From Salinisphaera dokdonensis (lineage in GTDB: Bacteria > Pseudomonadota > Gammaproteobacteria > Nevskiales > Salinisphaeraceae): 64,000 bases of DNA. Position 1 is the first letter of the stretch. Each line of letters opens with the position of its first letter. A program made the translations under genes and the position numbers. Location: the NCBI RefSeq assembly GCF_040361215.1, contig NZ_APND01000002.1:62001-126000 (forward strand), given 5' to 3'. Shown here one piece after another: positions 1 through 9,310 of the stretch. The notes under the pieces were generated by a model, which worked only from the letters and a program-made list of their open reading frames with translations, was not told the DNA's origin and ran no database searches.

Positions 1-31
1 AGCGGCTGTACGCGCCTTCGGAGGAGACAAC

Positions 32-2761
32 ATGACCACGCCCAATCGTGGCCGCCCGACGGCGGGCGCGCTGACCAGCAAGCTCAACCCGCCGACCGTG
101 CACGCGGCCCAGCTGCTGCGCGACGAGATCGCCGCGAGTCTGCAGGGCGATGGCGCTGTGAAGCTGGTGCTGTGCCAGGGCCCGGCCGGCTTCGGCAAAT
201 CCACGCTCATGGCCCAGTGCATGGAAAAGCTGGCCGCCGACGGCACACGAACCGCCTGGCTCACCCTCGACGAGGCCGACAACGATATCCAGCGTTTCCT
301 GCCCTGTCTGGAAGCCGCCATTGCCAATCTGCTGCCGGCTACCGCCGACGAACCGGCCGCGGGCGACGACAGCTCTTCAGCGGGCGACACAGCGCTCAAC
401 CTGATCGCCGGACTGGCCGATCATGACGACCACTTCGCGCTGTTTCTCGACGACTTCGAGCGGATCCAGGAACCCACCGTGCTGGGGCTGGTGCGTGAGA
501 TCATCGACCATCTTCCGCCGAACTGTCGGCTGGTGATCGGCTCGCGTTCGCTGCCGGACCTGCGCCTGGCACGCCTGCGCACCCGCGGCCAGCTGGTTGA
601 GATCGACAGCAAGCGGCTACGATTCTCGCTCGCCGAGACGGAGCAGTTCCTTAACCACCATCGTGGGCTGGCGCTTGGCGCCGACGAGCTCGCCGAGATC
701 CACGCCAAGACCGAAGGCTGGGTAGCCGCGCTCTGGCTGGCCTCGCTCGCGCTCGAGAAACATCCGGCACCGGTCGATTTCATCACCCGTTTCTCGGGCG
801 AACATCGCGCGGTCGCGGATTACCTGGCCGAGGATGTACTCGCCCAGCAACCCGAACGCGTTCGCAAGTTCCTGCTGCGCACCAGCATCCTGCGTTACCT
901 CAGCGTGCCGCTGTGCAACGCGCTACTGCCGAATGCCGACAGCGCTTCGCTGATCGACCTGCTCAACGAAGCCAATGTCTTCCTGGTGCCGATCGAAAGC
1001 GAAGAACGGCTCTACCGCTACCACAGCCTGTTTTCGGATTTCCTGCGCCATCGTCTGGCCGCGGAATGTCCGGACGAGATCGCGCCGCTGCATCGCGCAG
1101 CATCAGCCTGGTTCGAGGCCCAGCACCGGCCGGTGCCGGCTATCGATCATGCCTTGGAAGGCGGTGATTTCGACCGTGCGCTCACACTCATGTCGCAGCA
1201 CGCCGAGCATCTGCTCGCCCAGGGGCGCATGCGCCTACTCGGACGCTGGTTCGACAGCATTCCGGCAGCCGATCTGGCGGCCTGGCCGTTGTTGCAAGCG
1301 ATCCATGTCTGGGCGCTGTGCTTCAGCTGCAGCCCGCATACCGCGATGGAGAAACTCGAACAGACCGGGCTGGAATACTCGACCGACCCGCGTATCCGCC
1401 CCCATGCGCTGGCGCTGCGGCCATCGATTCTCGCGATCATGGACGACTTCGAGCAGGTCTATGCGATCGGCAGCAAGACGCTCGACGCCCTGCCCGCCGG
1501 CGAACCCTTTGCCGAGACGACGCTGGTGAACACGCTCGCCAATGCCTATTCGGTGATGGGTGAACACCAACGCGCGCGGGCGCTGCTCGACGGCGCCCGC
1601 GATGTGCAGGGCGTGCACGAAAGCGCCTTCAACGCGATGTTCTCGGAATCCGTCGAAGGCATCATCGACCTGCAGGAAGGCCGTCAGCGCCAGGCCGCCG
1701 CACGTTTTCGCCTGGCCGCGCGCATCACCCGGCCGCGCTCGGCGTTCTCGCCGATCGGCACCAACGGCAACGCCTGGGCCGGCGTGCTGCATGCGGCCAC
1801 GGTCTACGAATCGAACGATCTGGATACGGCGACCCAGCTGCTCAATGTCTATGCACCGCTGGCGCGGCATATCGGCCTGCCCGATCACATGATCCTGGCC
1901 GATGTGATGCTCGCGCGTATTGCCTTCATCGAAGGCGACATGGACAAGGCGCTACAGACACTCACCGTACTCGAACGCACCGGCCACAACCGCCAGCTGC
2001 CGCGCGTGGTTGCCACCAGTCGTCTGCATCGCGCCCAGCTCATGTTGTTGCAAGGCGACGAATACGCAGCGCATGTCGAGATCGAGCGCGCCAGCGACCA
2101 GGCCACCTGGGGCCGCCTGCGCCACCTGCGTCTGCTGGCCAATGATGTCGACAACGACCGCATCGGCCAGCTGCGCTGGGAGGCGTTTGTTGGCGACGCG
2201 GCGTTCGCGCTACGCGAACTCGGTCCGTATATCGCTGAATCGCAGGCCGAGACCCGCCACCGGCGCGCGTTCAAGCTGCGTCTGCTCCAGGCCGTGGCAC
2301 AGCAACGCCAGAACGATCTACCGACTGCGCTGAGCACGCTCGAGCAAGCCCTGAAGGAAGGCTGCCGCGAAGGCTATATGCGGCTCGTGCTCGACGAAGG
2401 CCCGCGGGTCGGCGCGCTGGTGGTGCGGCTGCAGTCGGACACGCTGGAACGCAAGCTCGACCGCCGCGAGCCGCTGTTTGCCGAGTATCTGCAGTCGCTA
2501 CTGCAGGGATTTGGCCCGCGCGTGTTCAACGAATATCCGATCGAGGACGACCCGAACGCCACCCTGCTGGAGCCGCTCACGCGCAAGGAGATCCGCGTGC
2601 TCAAGCTGCTCGCCGAGGGCAATTCCAACAGTGCGATGGCCGAGAAGCTGTTCGTCTCCGACAGCACCATCCGCACCCATCTGCGCAACATCAACGGCAA
2701 GCTCAATGCCAGCAACCGCACCGAAGCGGTTGCGATCGCTCGAAAGGTGGGCGTGGTCTAG
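32..2761 (+). CDS. MalT-like LuxR-family ATP-dependent transcriptional regulator
   Basis: This 909-residue protein has the layout of the large MalT/STAND class of LuxR regulators. An N-terminal NTPase carries a Walker A motif (GPAGFGKST, residues 50-58). A helical-repeat middle follows, and a C-terminal LuxR-type helix-turn-helix lies near residues 846-909 (LTRKEIRVLKLLAEGNSN, then SDSTIRTHLRNINGKL). Members of this class bind an inducer and ATP, oligomerise and activate catabolic promoters. The start is supported by a strong GGAGGAG ribosome-binding site just upstream. It converges on a TRAP binding-protein gene, so it may control uptake or catabolism of a nearby substrate, but the target and inducer cannot be read from the sequence. 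Confidence 0.9.
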   Translation: MTTPNRGRPTAGALTSKLNPPTVHAAQLLRDEIAASLQGDGAVKLVLCQGPAGFGKSTLMAQCMEKLAADGTRTAWLTLDEADNDIQRFLPCLEAAIANLLPATADEPAAGDDSSSAGDTALNLIAGLADHDDHFALFLDDFERIQEPTVLGLVREIIDHLPPNCRLVIGSRSLPDLRLARLRTRGQLVEIDSKRLRFSLAETEQFLNHHRGLALGADELAEIHAKTEGWVAALWLASLALEKHPAPVDFITRFSGEHRAVADYLAEDVLAQQPERVRKFLLRTSILRYLSVPLCNALLPNADSASLIDLLNEANVFLVPIESEERLYRYHSLFSDFLRHRLAAECPDEIAPLHRAASAWFEAQHRPVPAIDHALEGGDFDRALTLMSQHAEHLLAQGRMRLLGRWFDSIPAADLAAWPLLQAIHVWALCFSCSPHTAMEKLEQTGLEYSTDPRIRPHALALRPSILAIMDDFEQVYAIGSKTLDALPAGEPFAETTLVNTLANAYSVMGEHQRARALLDGARDVQGVHESAFNAMFSESVEGIIDLQEGRQRQAAARFRLAARITRPRSAFSPIGTNGNAWAGVLHAATVYESNDLDTATQLLNVYAPLARHIGLPDHMILADVMLARIAFIEGDMDKALQTLTVLERTGHNRQLPRVVATSRLHRAQLMLLQGDEYAAHVEIERASDQATWGRLRHLRLLANDVDNDRIGQLRWEAFVGDAAFALRELGPYIAESQAETRHRRAFKLRLLQAVAQQRQNDLPTALSTLEQALKEGCREGYMRLVLDEGPRVGALVVRLQSDTLERKLDRREPLFAEYLQSLLQGFGPRVFNEYPIEDDPNATLLEPLTRKEIRVLKLLAEGNSNSAMAEKLFVSDSTIRTHLRNINGKLNASNRTEAVAIARKVGVV

Positions 2762-2773
2762 ATTGGCTGTACA

Positions 2774-2800
2774 GCCGCGCCGCCACTAGGGCGGCGCGGC
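2774..2800. terminator. Strong hairpin between convergent genes
   Basis: A perfect 11-bp stem (GCCGCGCCGCC paired with GGCGGCGCGGC) with a 5-nt loop lies between the stop of the LuxR-type regulator and the stop of the TRAP gene. There is no clear T-run, so it may act in both directions as an intrinsic or partly Rho-dependent terminator. Confidence 0.6.
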
Positions 2801-2807
2801 GTCAGCG

Positions 2808-3968
2808 CTATTGCATGCCGTAGCTGGAGGCGTCGACCTTGGAAAAGATCTCGTCCCAGTAGAGCTGTTCCAGCGCATCCAGGCTATCGACATCGCCTAC
2901 GCGCTCGACCCACTTCTCGAGCAGACCACGGAAGGTGGCGAGCAATTCCTCACCGCGCTCCACGCCGTGGTTCTCGCGGTAATACTCGACGATAGTGTCC
3001 AGGTCCTGTTCCGCGAACGCCTTGCTGGCCTGCTCGAGCGACGCGGTGGCTTCGTGGCGTGTCGCGCCTTCGTCCTCAGCGGCGGCAAAGGCTTCCTTCT
3101 CTTTCTCCAGATAGCCGTAGGGTACGGCCGCGGACAGACGCGCACCGGCGCGCAGCATCGCCCGGCGCTGATCGTCCGTGAGGCCGCGCCAGGTATCGCC
3201 GTTGACGCTGGCCGCGCTGGCGGCGGCATAGACACCGCCCGGCACCGCCATGGTGATATCGGTCACCGCTTCGGTCAGGCGCAGGTTCACGAGCTCCGGC
3301 GCCGAGGAAATGGTGCAGTCGAGCACGCCCTGGCTGAGGGCTTCGAGCAGGTCGTTGATCGTCATCGATACCGGCGTGGCACCGAAATGCTTGGACCAGC
3401 GCGACCAGTGCGAGCCGGCCACCCGCAGACGCTTGCCGGCGAGCTCGGCTTCGTTGGTCACCGGCTTGTTGCAGAGCAGGCCGTAGTCGGAGCTGGCCGC
3501 ATTACCGGTATAGACCTGGTTCTGAGCCGCGTATTCGTCCAGGCACTCGGGGCAGTTGAAGAAGGTCAGCTCGGCCATCGCGGCGTTGAACGCGAGCGCG
3601 CCCTTGCCCTGAAGCTCGGCCTCGTCGAACTGGGTGAGCTGCATCGACGATTCGTTGACCAGATTCGTGTGTGGATACATGGACGGGAAATAAACGGTGA
3701 GCAGATAACCCACGTCCGCGATGCCGTCACGCACGCCGTCCGACGTTTCGGAGGCGTCCAGCAATGACAGCGCATAGACCTTCATCGACAGCGTGTCGTC
3801 GGAATAACCCGGCAGCGCCTCGGCGTAGTCCATCGCCGCCTGTGCGGCGACCGAACCGGGCGGAAACCCCGTGGCGTAGCGCAGGGTGCGGGCCTCGGCC
3901 GTGCCGGCCAGCATCAGGCCTGCGCATAGCGCCAGCCCACCGATCCTCGAAACGATTGCGTTACCCAT
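2808..3968 (-). CDS. TRAP transporter solute-binding protein, DctP family
   Basis: This 386-residue periplasmic binding protein starts with a Sec signal peptide (hydrophobic GLALCAGLMLAGTAEA, probable cleavage after residue 26). Family-typical segments follow, such as LRYATGFPPGS and a central LAGKRLRVAG region. DctP proteins capture carboxylates or similar anions and deliver them to the DctQM membrane permease. No dctQ or dctM gene is beside it, so it is an orphan binding protein in this window. A GGGGAG ribosome-binding site precedes the ATG. The substrate is unknown. Its position next to CoA-ester catabolic genes and a MalT-like regulator suggests an organic acid, as inference only. Confidence 0.85.
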   Translation of the reverse strand: MGNAIVSRIGGLALCAGLMLAGTAEARTLRYATGFPPGSVAAQAAMDYAEALPGYSDDTLSMKVYALSLLDASETSDGVRDGIADVGYLLTVYFPSMYPHTNLVNESSMQLTQFDEAELQGKGALAFNAAMAELTFFNCPECLDEYAAQNQVYTGNAASSDYGLLCNKPVTNEAELAGKRLRVAGSHWSRWSKHFGATPVSMTINDLLEALSQGVLDCTISSAPELVNLRLTEAVTDITMAVPGGVYAAASAASVNGDTWRGLTDDQRRAMLRAGARLSAAVPYGYLEKEKEAFAAAEDEGATRHEATASLEQASKAFAEQDLDTIVEYYRENHGVERGEELLATFRGLLEKWVERVGDVDSLDALEQLYWDEIFSKVDASSYGMQ

Positions 3969-4199
3969 TCCCGCTCCCCTGTATTGGTTGTGTACACGCA
4001 GCGGCAGGCATGCCGATACGTGCCATTGATACTAGGCAGACGCCGGGGCGTTGTTGTCGTCGATAGCGACGATTTGTGCGCGTCCTTCCGACCGATGAAC
4101 GCCTAAGCTATTGCCGCCAGAGCGGCCGAAGGCCACGGAAGAACCCAGAATCGCGACAACGATTTAGGTGGCCAACTGCAGTGATACGTTAGGAACGAA

Positions 4200-5294
4200 T
4201 CAGCATCTACGAGCGTACACCTTGGCGAAATCCTCACCATCGCCCGGCGTGAGGGAATCGCGCCTTACGCAACCGATGCCGGTTCCATTCGACATGCCAA
4301 AGCCATTTCGTTTCCAACGGATGAAGTTCGGCCATCCATTCGGTATTGGAAACACAGTTTGCATGTGAATTATCGCCTCGCTATGGCCTTCGCTTTGTGG
4401 CGACTCTATTACTCGATACCTTTTGAATTCGCCGTCTACTTGGTCCAGTACGGCGTAGTGCAACGCATGCCTTGGAGATACTCGAAAGCCACAAAACTCG
4501 TTAGCGTCTTTAATCAAAGTGCGCTCATCTAACGAAGGGCTTGGGAATATATTGGCGCGACAATTTAGGTATTGGTGTTGGTTGAGCATTCTTATTTCTT
4601 CGGGATTTTTAATCCTCACCCAGCTATTACTTTTGGGAATTGAATAAACATTGTGATCGTATGCAATAAACATCAACCTTGGAGAAATAGGCAAAAGAAT
4701 TATGTCGCCCGCCGAACGCAGCCCAAATGCCTCTCCACGATATCGACTATCCGCCTGAAACCATCGATTCGCAAGAACTGCGGGATCGTCAGATGTAACA
4801 AATGGAACGTTAGTTGCGTTCTTAACAAGACAACTTCGCAGATCGCTGACGATATCAATACATTCGGCGAACGTCTGCATGGCTATGGTCACAGCCTCGC
4901 GGACCTCAAGTTGAAATGAGGCATCAGCGCCAGCTGTCGATCTCAATTCACTACTCATCTCAACAGCGCGCCTCGAAGCAGCTTCTGTCCTCAAATATTG
5001 AAGCAGCCAGAACCTTTTTAGTATTGAGTCATGCTCTTCGGTAAGAGAGTAGCCCTCTTCTCCAATCAGACGAATTGCCTGCGCGTAAGTCCGTTCCATT
5101 AACTGCAGGGCTTCTTCCAGCTTTGGATCTTTGCCGTAAAAATAAGAGCGGGAACATTGATGTTTTACTGCCGCCTTTTCTATTAGCCGATGTCGGTCTA
5201 AATTAAAAACACTTATAGACTGGTTGTTTTCGTCCAATGTGAATGGCTTCAAATAGCATCGGGGCACGAAATGTTGATTCTTATTTGTAGCCAT
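4200..5294 (-). CDS. DUF4238 family protein
   Basis: The N-terminus (NQHFVPRCYLKPF, then a YFYGKDPKLEEAL segment) is the signature of DUF4238, a family of unknown function often found singly in accessory regions. I start at the ATG at 5294, giving MATNKNQHF and 364 residues, because the family usually begins a few residues before NQHFVPR. A GTG three codons upstream is an alternative. The gene is visibly less GC-rich than the genes on both sides and sits alone between the CoA catabolic operon and the TRAP gene, which suggests horizontal acquisition. No catalytic motif can be named. A role in defence is possible but unproven. Confidence 0.8.
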   Translation of the reverse strand: MATNKNQHFVPRCYLKPFTLDENNQSISVFNLDRHRLIEKAAVKHQCSRSYFYGKDPKLEEALQLMERTYAQAIRLIGEEGYSLTEEHDSILKRFWLLQYLRTEAASRRAVEMSSELRSTAGADASFQLEVREAVTIAMQTFAECIDIVSDLRSCLVKNATNVPFVTSDDPAVLANRWFQADSRYRGEAFGLRSAGDIILLPISPRLMFIAYDHNVYSIPKSNSWVRIKNPEEIRMLNQHQYLNCRANIFPSPSLDERTLIKDANEFCGFRVSPRHALHYAVLDQVDGEFKRYRVIESPQSEGHSEAIIHMQTVFPIPNGWPNFIRWKRNGFGMSNGTGIGCVRRDSLTPGDGEDFAKVYARRC

Positions 5295-5332
5295 CAACGA
5301 CACTCATTGCAGACGCGATACATCGTGTGTCC

Positions 5333-6454
5333 TTAATCACGTAGCGCTTCTAGCTTACGCGGATCAACGCCCCAGCCCGTCAGCACGTCGTGCGGATCGC
5401 GATCGGTGGCGCTCGCGGCGCCGGGCGTATCGGCTGGCGTACGGGAGAAGCGTGGGGCCGGTGCAGGTTGCAGCACACCGTCGACTTCGACGAACGCTTC
5501 ACGCTCACGATTGTGCGGGTGCTCGGGGGCTTCGTCCCAGTCCAGCACCGGGGCGACACAGGCATCGCTGCCTTCCAGAATCTCGCACCACTGGTCACGC
5601 GTGCGGGTCTTGAGCAGCTCGGCCAGGCGCTGCTTCAGATCCGGCCAGGCAGATGGATCGTTCTGGCGTTCGAAGGCCGGATCATCGATGCCGCAACGCT
5701 GCAGCAATTCGGCATAGAACTGCGGCTCGATTGCGCCGACCGCGAGGAACTTGCCGTCGGCACAGGTATAGCTGTCGTAGAAATGCGCGCCGCCGTCGAG
5801 CATGTTGGCGCCGCGTGCATTGGTCCACTGACCGGCCGCTTTCATGCCGTACATCATCGACGACAGCAGCGCCGCGCCGTCGGTCATCGCGGCATCGACG
5901 ACCTGGCCTTCACCGGAGCGCCGGCTTTCGAAAACGGCGGCAAGAATGCCGAAGGCGAGCATCATCGCACCGCCGCCGAAATCGCCCACATAGTTGAGCG
6001 GTGGCGGCGGCGGCCCATCGGCACGACCGACGCCGTGCAATGCGCCGCTGAGGGCGATGTAGTTGATGTCGTGACCCGCCGCTTTGGCCAGCGGGCCGTA
6101 CTGGCCCCAGCCGGTCATGCGTCCGTAGATCAGGCCCGGGCGCCGGGCCAGGCAGGCATCCGGGCCGAGGCCCATGCGTTCCATCACGCCGGGGCGAAAC
6201 CCTTCGATGAGCACGTCGGCCTGTTCGATCATGGCCAGCACGGTTTCGGCGGACTCCGGCTGTTTCATGTCGAGCGCGACGCGATGGCGCCCACGCGCGA
6301 GCACGTCGAAGCGATCCCGCTCGGGGTGAGACGCACCGGGGCGCTCGATGCGCACGACTTCAGCGCCCATGTCCGCGAACATCATGGCGCAGAACGGACC
6401 GGGGCCGAGTCCGGCCATTTCGATCACCTTCATGCCCTGCAACGGTCCCGGCAT
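5333..6454 (-). CDS. CaiB/BaiF family, alpha-methylacyl-CoA racemase-like
   Basis: This 373-residue class III CoA-transferase-fold protein carries the two motifs that mark the racemase branch: GHDINY with His128 and VGDFGGG with Asp158. The 30-residue spacing matches the catalytic pair of alpha-methylacyl-CoA racemases. These enzymes epimerise 2-methyl-branched acyl-CoAs so that beta-oxidation can proceed. An AAAGGAGAGG ribosome-binding site precedes the ATG. It is the last gene of a minus-strand operon with a thioesterase, an acyl-CoA dehydrogenase and a crotonase, consistent with degradation of branched or isoprenoid acyl chains. A CoA-transferase activity cannot be fully excluded. Confidence 0.85.
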   Translation of the reverse strand: MPGPLQGMKVIEMAGLGPGPFCAMMFADMGAEVVRIERPGASHPERDRFDVLARGRHRVALDMKQPESAETVLAMIEQADVLIEGFRPGVMERMGLGPDACLARRPGLIYGRMTGWGQYGPLAKAAGHDINYIALSGALHGVGRADGPPPPPLNYVGDFGGGAMMLAFGILAAVFESRRSGEGQVVDAAMTDGAALLSSMMYGMKAAGQWTNARGANMLDGGAHFYDSYTCADGKFLAVGAIEPQFYAELLQRCGIDDPAFERQNDPSAWPDLKQRLAELLKTRTRDQWCEILEGSDACVAPVLDWDEAPEHPHNREREAFVEVDGVLQPAPAPRFSRTPADTPGAASATDRDPHDVLTGWGVDPRKLEALRD

Positions 6455-6526
6455 CGCGGCCTCTCCTTTGTCGTTCTGATGTGTCGGTGTCGTCGCGCCG
6501 GCCCATCGTCCGGCGTCGGCGTTGCG

Positions 6527-7456
6527 CTAGCCGCCCGGCGCGGCGCCGGCGGCGCGTGCATCGTCGGCGGATTCGTCGGCAATGAACAACGGCGCCATCG
6601 AAGCGCGCAGCGCATCGTCGATCGGCGTGGGGCGGCGTTTATCACGATCGATCAGCACCATGGTGCTGCGCGCGGTCACCAGCCGCTCCTCACCCACCGC
6701 GGCCGCACCGGCCAGGGCGAAGGAGCTGTTGCCGATACGGTCGATACCGCAGACGACCTGCACATCCGCGCGCCCGCGATGCCAGCGGTGATAACTCAGA
6801 TCCACGCTGGCCACGAGCATACCCAGCGACGGGTCGTTGCGAATCGGGCGTAGCGAACCCGCACGCGACTGCTCGATATAGCGTGATACCGCCAGCTCGC
6901 CGAGAACCACGTCCGGATCGAGATCCGCATAGCGGCCGGATATCTCGGATTCCGCGGGATAGCCGCTCAGCGGCACGTGTTCCGGGGGAACTTGCGGCCA
7001 GTCGTTCACCGGCACGTCATCCGCTGCGCGATTGCTTTCGAGCGCCGCATACACGTCATCCGGTAGAGCGACCCAGCGATCGGTGTGCCAGGCGCCCATG
7101 AGGCAGTCCTGTACGCCGACGCATTCGCCCTGCTGAAACAGCCCTGTGACCAGCTGATAGGTATCCGGCGTGACCGCGACGAGCCGCGTGGCGCACACCA
7201 CATCGTGCGGATAATGCGTTTCGCGCAGGAAATGGGTCACGGTACGGCGCGGGCGCAGCAGCTCGGCGTCCGAAAACAGATGCGCGTGGCCGAGCACCGC
7301 CAGCTGGTAGCGAATGCGTGCTTCCACGTGCAGCCCATGGACCGCCACGTTGTTGGCATGCCGGATGGTATCCAGATGTGCGTACTGCAACGCCAGGGTG
7401 TGACGAAAATCGTAGCGATCGGGGTCGCTCTGCCAGGCGGGGGTCTTCACGGGCAT
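6527..7456 (-). CDS. Double-hotdog acyl-CoA thioesterase-like protein
   Basis: This 309-residue protein looks like two fused hotdog domains. The first contains LQYAHLDTIRHANNVAV (residues 23-39), which resembles the 4HBT active-site helix pattern. The second, from about residue 195, contains a SRYIEQSRAG helix followed by strands such as MLVASVDLSYHRW. Such proteins hydrolyse acyl-CoA thioesters. The ATG is preceded by AAGGAT. It lies between the acyl-CoA dehydrogenase and the racemase genes on the same strand, so it probably releases or proofreads intermediates of the same pathway. Chain-length preference cannot be predicted. Confidence 0.75.
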   Translation of the reverse strand: MPVKTPAWQSDPDRYDFRHTLALQYAHLDTIRHANNVAVHGLHVEARIRYQLAVLGHAHLFSDAELLRPRRTVTHFLRETHYPHDVVCATRLVAVTPDTYQLVTGLFQQGECVGVQDCLMGAWHTDRWVALPDDVYAALESNRAADDVPVNDWPQVPPEHVPLSGYPAESEISGRYADLDPDVVLGELAVSRYIEQSRAGSLRPIRNDPSLGMLVASVDLSYHRWHRGRADVQVVCGIDRIGNSSFALAGAAAVGEERLVTARSTMVLIDRDKRRPTPIDDALRASMAPLFIADESADDARAAGAAPGG

Positions 7457-7583
7457 ATCCTTGAAACAAAAAGCGGAGCGCTGCGTGGCCGTCGCTCGCA
7501 GGCGAACATCGGACTCACAGCGCGATCGCGATTATGGACCGCTGGCCACGAAAATTTCATGCCCGACCATCCTCTTGCGCGCA

Positions 7584-8867
7584 TCAGTCCTTCCACCGAT
7601 TCGGCCCCAGGTAGCCGAACAGATAACCGCCGGCCTTGCGCATCTGGATCTCTTCGGCGCCCTCGGTGATGCGATAACGCCGGTGATGGCGATAGATATG
7701 CTCGAACGGTTTGTGCCGCGAGTAGCCCATGCCGCCATGGACCTGCATGGCCCGATCGGCCGCCTCGCAGCACAGCCGGTTCGCGCGGTAGTTGCACATG
7801 GCGACCTTGTCCGACAGTTGGGCCTCGATCTCGGGCTTGGGCAGCTGATCCATTTCCCAGGCGGTCTTGCGAATGAGCAGGCGCAGCATCTCGGCTTCGC
7901 TATGCAGTTCGACAAGCGGAAACTGGATACCCTGATTGCGCGCAAGTGCGACGCCAAACGGCTTGCGCTCGCGCGCATAGGCCACGCTTTCGCGGATGCA
8001 GTAGGCCGCCGCGCCCAGACTCGACGCGGCCTGGCGGATGCGGTTTTCGTGCACGAAATGTTGCGCCAGCGACAGGCCGTTGTCCGGCGGGCCGAACGCG
8101 GCGCTTTCCGGCACCCAGACGTTGTCCAGCGACAGCCGCGCATGATCCGTGGGCATGTTGAAGGTCCACAGATATTCCTCGATCGTCAGCCCCGGCGTGG
8201 GGCACGGCACGAGGAATGCCGTGATGCCTTTCGCGTCGCCGTTCTCGCCGGAGGTGCGCGCGAACATCATGCAGTGGGTCGCCACGTGCATGCCGGTGAT
8301 CCACATCTTGCGCCCATCCAGCCGCCAGCCATCCACGCCGTCGCGCTGTTCCGGCACGGCACGCGTTTCCATATGGGTCGCGTCGGAGCCATGGTCCGGC
8401 TCGGTAAGACCGAAAGCCAGATGATGGGTACCGCCGAGCATGCCGGCAACGAACTCGTCTTCCTGCTCGGGGGTGCCGAAATCGCGAAACATGAGCACGA
8501 ACGGATTGTTCGCCACGATCGAGTGCTCGTTCTGCAGATCGTTATGCAGACCCAGCCCGCGCGCCGCGAGATGCTCGCGGATCACGGTCATCGCCAGATG
8601 CGAACCGTCCTGACCACCGTACTTTTTCGGTAGCGGAAAACGCAGGTGTCCGGCTTCGTCGGCCAGCCGTTTCGCCTCGCCAAGCAGGGCTTCCCATTCC
8701 GGGCGCGGCAGGCCGCCCTTGTCGTAGTCGGTGCGGGCCCACTCGCGACGATGATCGAAGAAGCGGATGTTGTCGTCGCGCTGCTCGAGCGGCTGGATGA
8801 CGTCTTCGATGAAACCGTCCAACTCGTCGAGATAGGCCGCGAGTTCCGGCGGCAGATTGAAGTCCAT
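7584..8867 (-). CDS. Acyl-CoA dehydrogenase family protein
   Basis: This 427-residue flavoenzyme contains the family segments FGLTEPDHGSD (residues 152-162), GRKMWITG near 185-192, and the C-terminal VHGGMGYSR and ITEGAEEIQ stretch. It should oxidise an acyl-CoA to the trans-2-enoyl-CoA using FAD. Its length and its APH-like kinase and DUF6285 neighbours match the bacterial clusters related to ACAD10/11, whose members act on unusual or hydroxylated acyl-CoAs. A GAAGGAAA ribosome-binding site precedes the ATG. It is co-oriented with DUF6285 (25 bp away) and the thioesterase. Confidence 0.9.
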   Translation of the reverse strand: MDFNLPPELAAYLDELDGFIEDVIQPLEQRDDNIRFFDHRREWARTDYDKGGLPRPEWEALLGEAKRLADEAGHLRFPLPKKYGGQDGSHLAMTVIREHLAARGLGLHNDLQNEHSIVANNPFVLMFRDFGTPEQEDEFVAGMLGGTHHLAFGLTEPDHGSDATHMETRAVPEQRDGVDGWRLDGRKMWITGMHVATHCMMFARTSGENGDAKGITAFLVPCPTPGLTIEEYLWTFNMPTDHARLSLDNVWVPESAAFGPPDNGLSLAQHFVHENRIRQAASSLGAAAYCIRESVAYARERKPFGVALARNQGIQFPLVELHSEAEMLRLLIRKTAWEMDQLPKPEIEAQLSDKVAMCNYRANRLCCEAADRAMQVHGGMGYSRHKPFEHIYRHHRRYRITEGAEEIQMRKAGGYLFGYLGPNRWKD

Positions 8868-8892
8868 GATGGTTTCCTTCTATGAATTCGGG

Positions 8893-9291
8893 CTATGCAT
8901 CCGGAGGCGCGTCGGCCGGGCTGCGCTCGAGCGCGCGCCGATAGCCGGCATAACGCGGCTGATCGACACGGAGCTTGTTGCGCGTGACCCACCACAGGAA
9001 ATCGGTGAGGCCCGGGGTTTTGATGGTGATCTCGCCGGCGGCAATGCGATCGCAGAGCACCTGGGTGAGCGTGGGTATGTCGCCGCCCAGATGGAGCAGA
9101 CTTTCCAGCCTCTGCTGCTCCTCTTCGGCCTGCGCGGCAGGCTGTTCGAGTTCGCGCAGCACGCGATCGACCACGTTCGCCGCCACGCGGGTCTGGAACT
9201 GCAGGCTGCCGTCGAGCGCGGGCACCACGTCGCGCCGCAGGAACTCGGCCACGGCGGCAAGCAGTTCGGTATCTCGGGGTGTGTCCTGCAT
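8893..9291 (-). CDS. DUF6285 family small protein
   Basis: This 132-residue, mostly helical protein begins DTPRDTELLAAVAEFLRRDV and matches DUF6285, a family found beside APH-like kinases and acyl-CoA dehydrogenases. It has no catalytic motif that I recognise and no membrane segment. A GGAGCG ribosome-binding site precedes the ATG. Its fixed place between the kinase and dehydrogenase genes suggests an accessory or scaffolding role in the same CoA-ester pathway. The function is unknown. Confidence 0.75.
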   Translation of the reverse strand: MQDTPRDTELLAAVAEFLRRDVVPALDGSLQFQTRVAANVVDRVLRELEQPAAQAEEEQQRLESLLHLGGDIPTLTQVLCDRIAAGEITIKTPGLTDFLWWVTRNKLRVDQPRYAGYRRALERSPADAPPDA

Positions 9292-9310
9292 GGCGGTCGC
9301 TCCGGTTCGG

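Noticed and set aside
2811..3767. 318-codon frame opposite the TRAP gene
   Set aside because: Shadow of the DctP-family gene, which has a signal peptide and family motifs.
5390..6853. Long plus-strand frame of 487 codons
   Set aside because: It lies antisense across the racemase and part of the thioesterase gene, lacks a ribosome-binding site, and is a by-product of high GC.
7461..8633. Long plus-strand frame of 390 codons
   Set aside because: It is antisense to a clear acyl-CoA dehydrogenase and has no recognisable domain.
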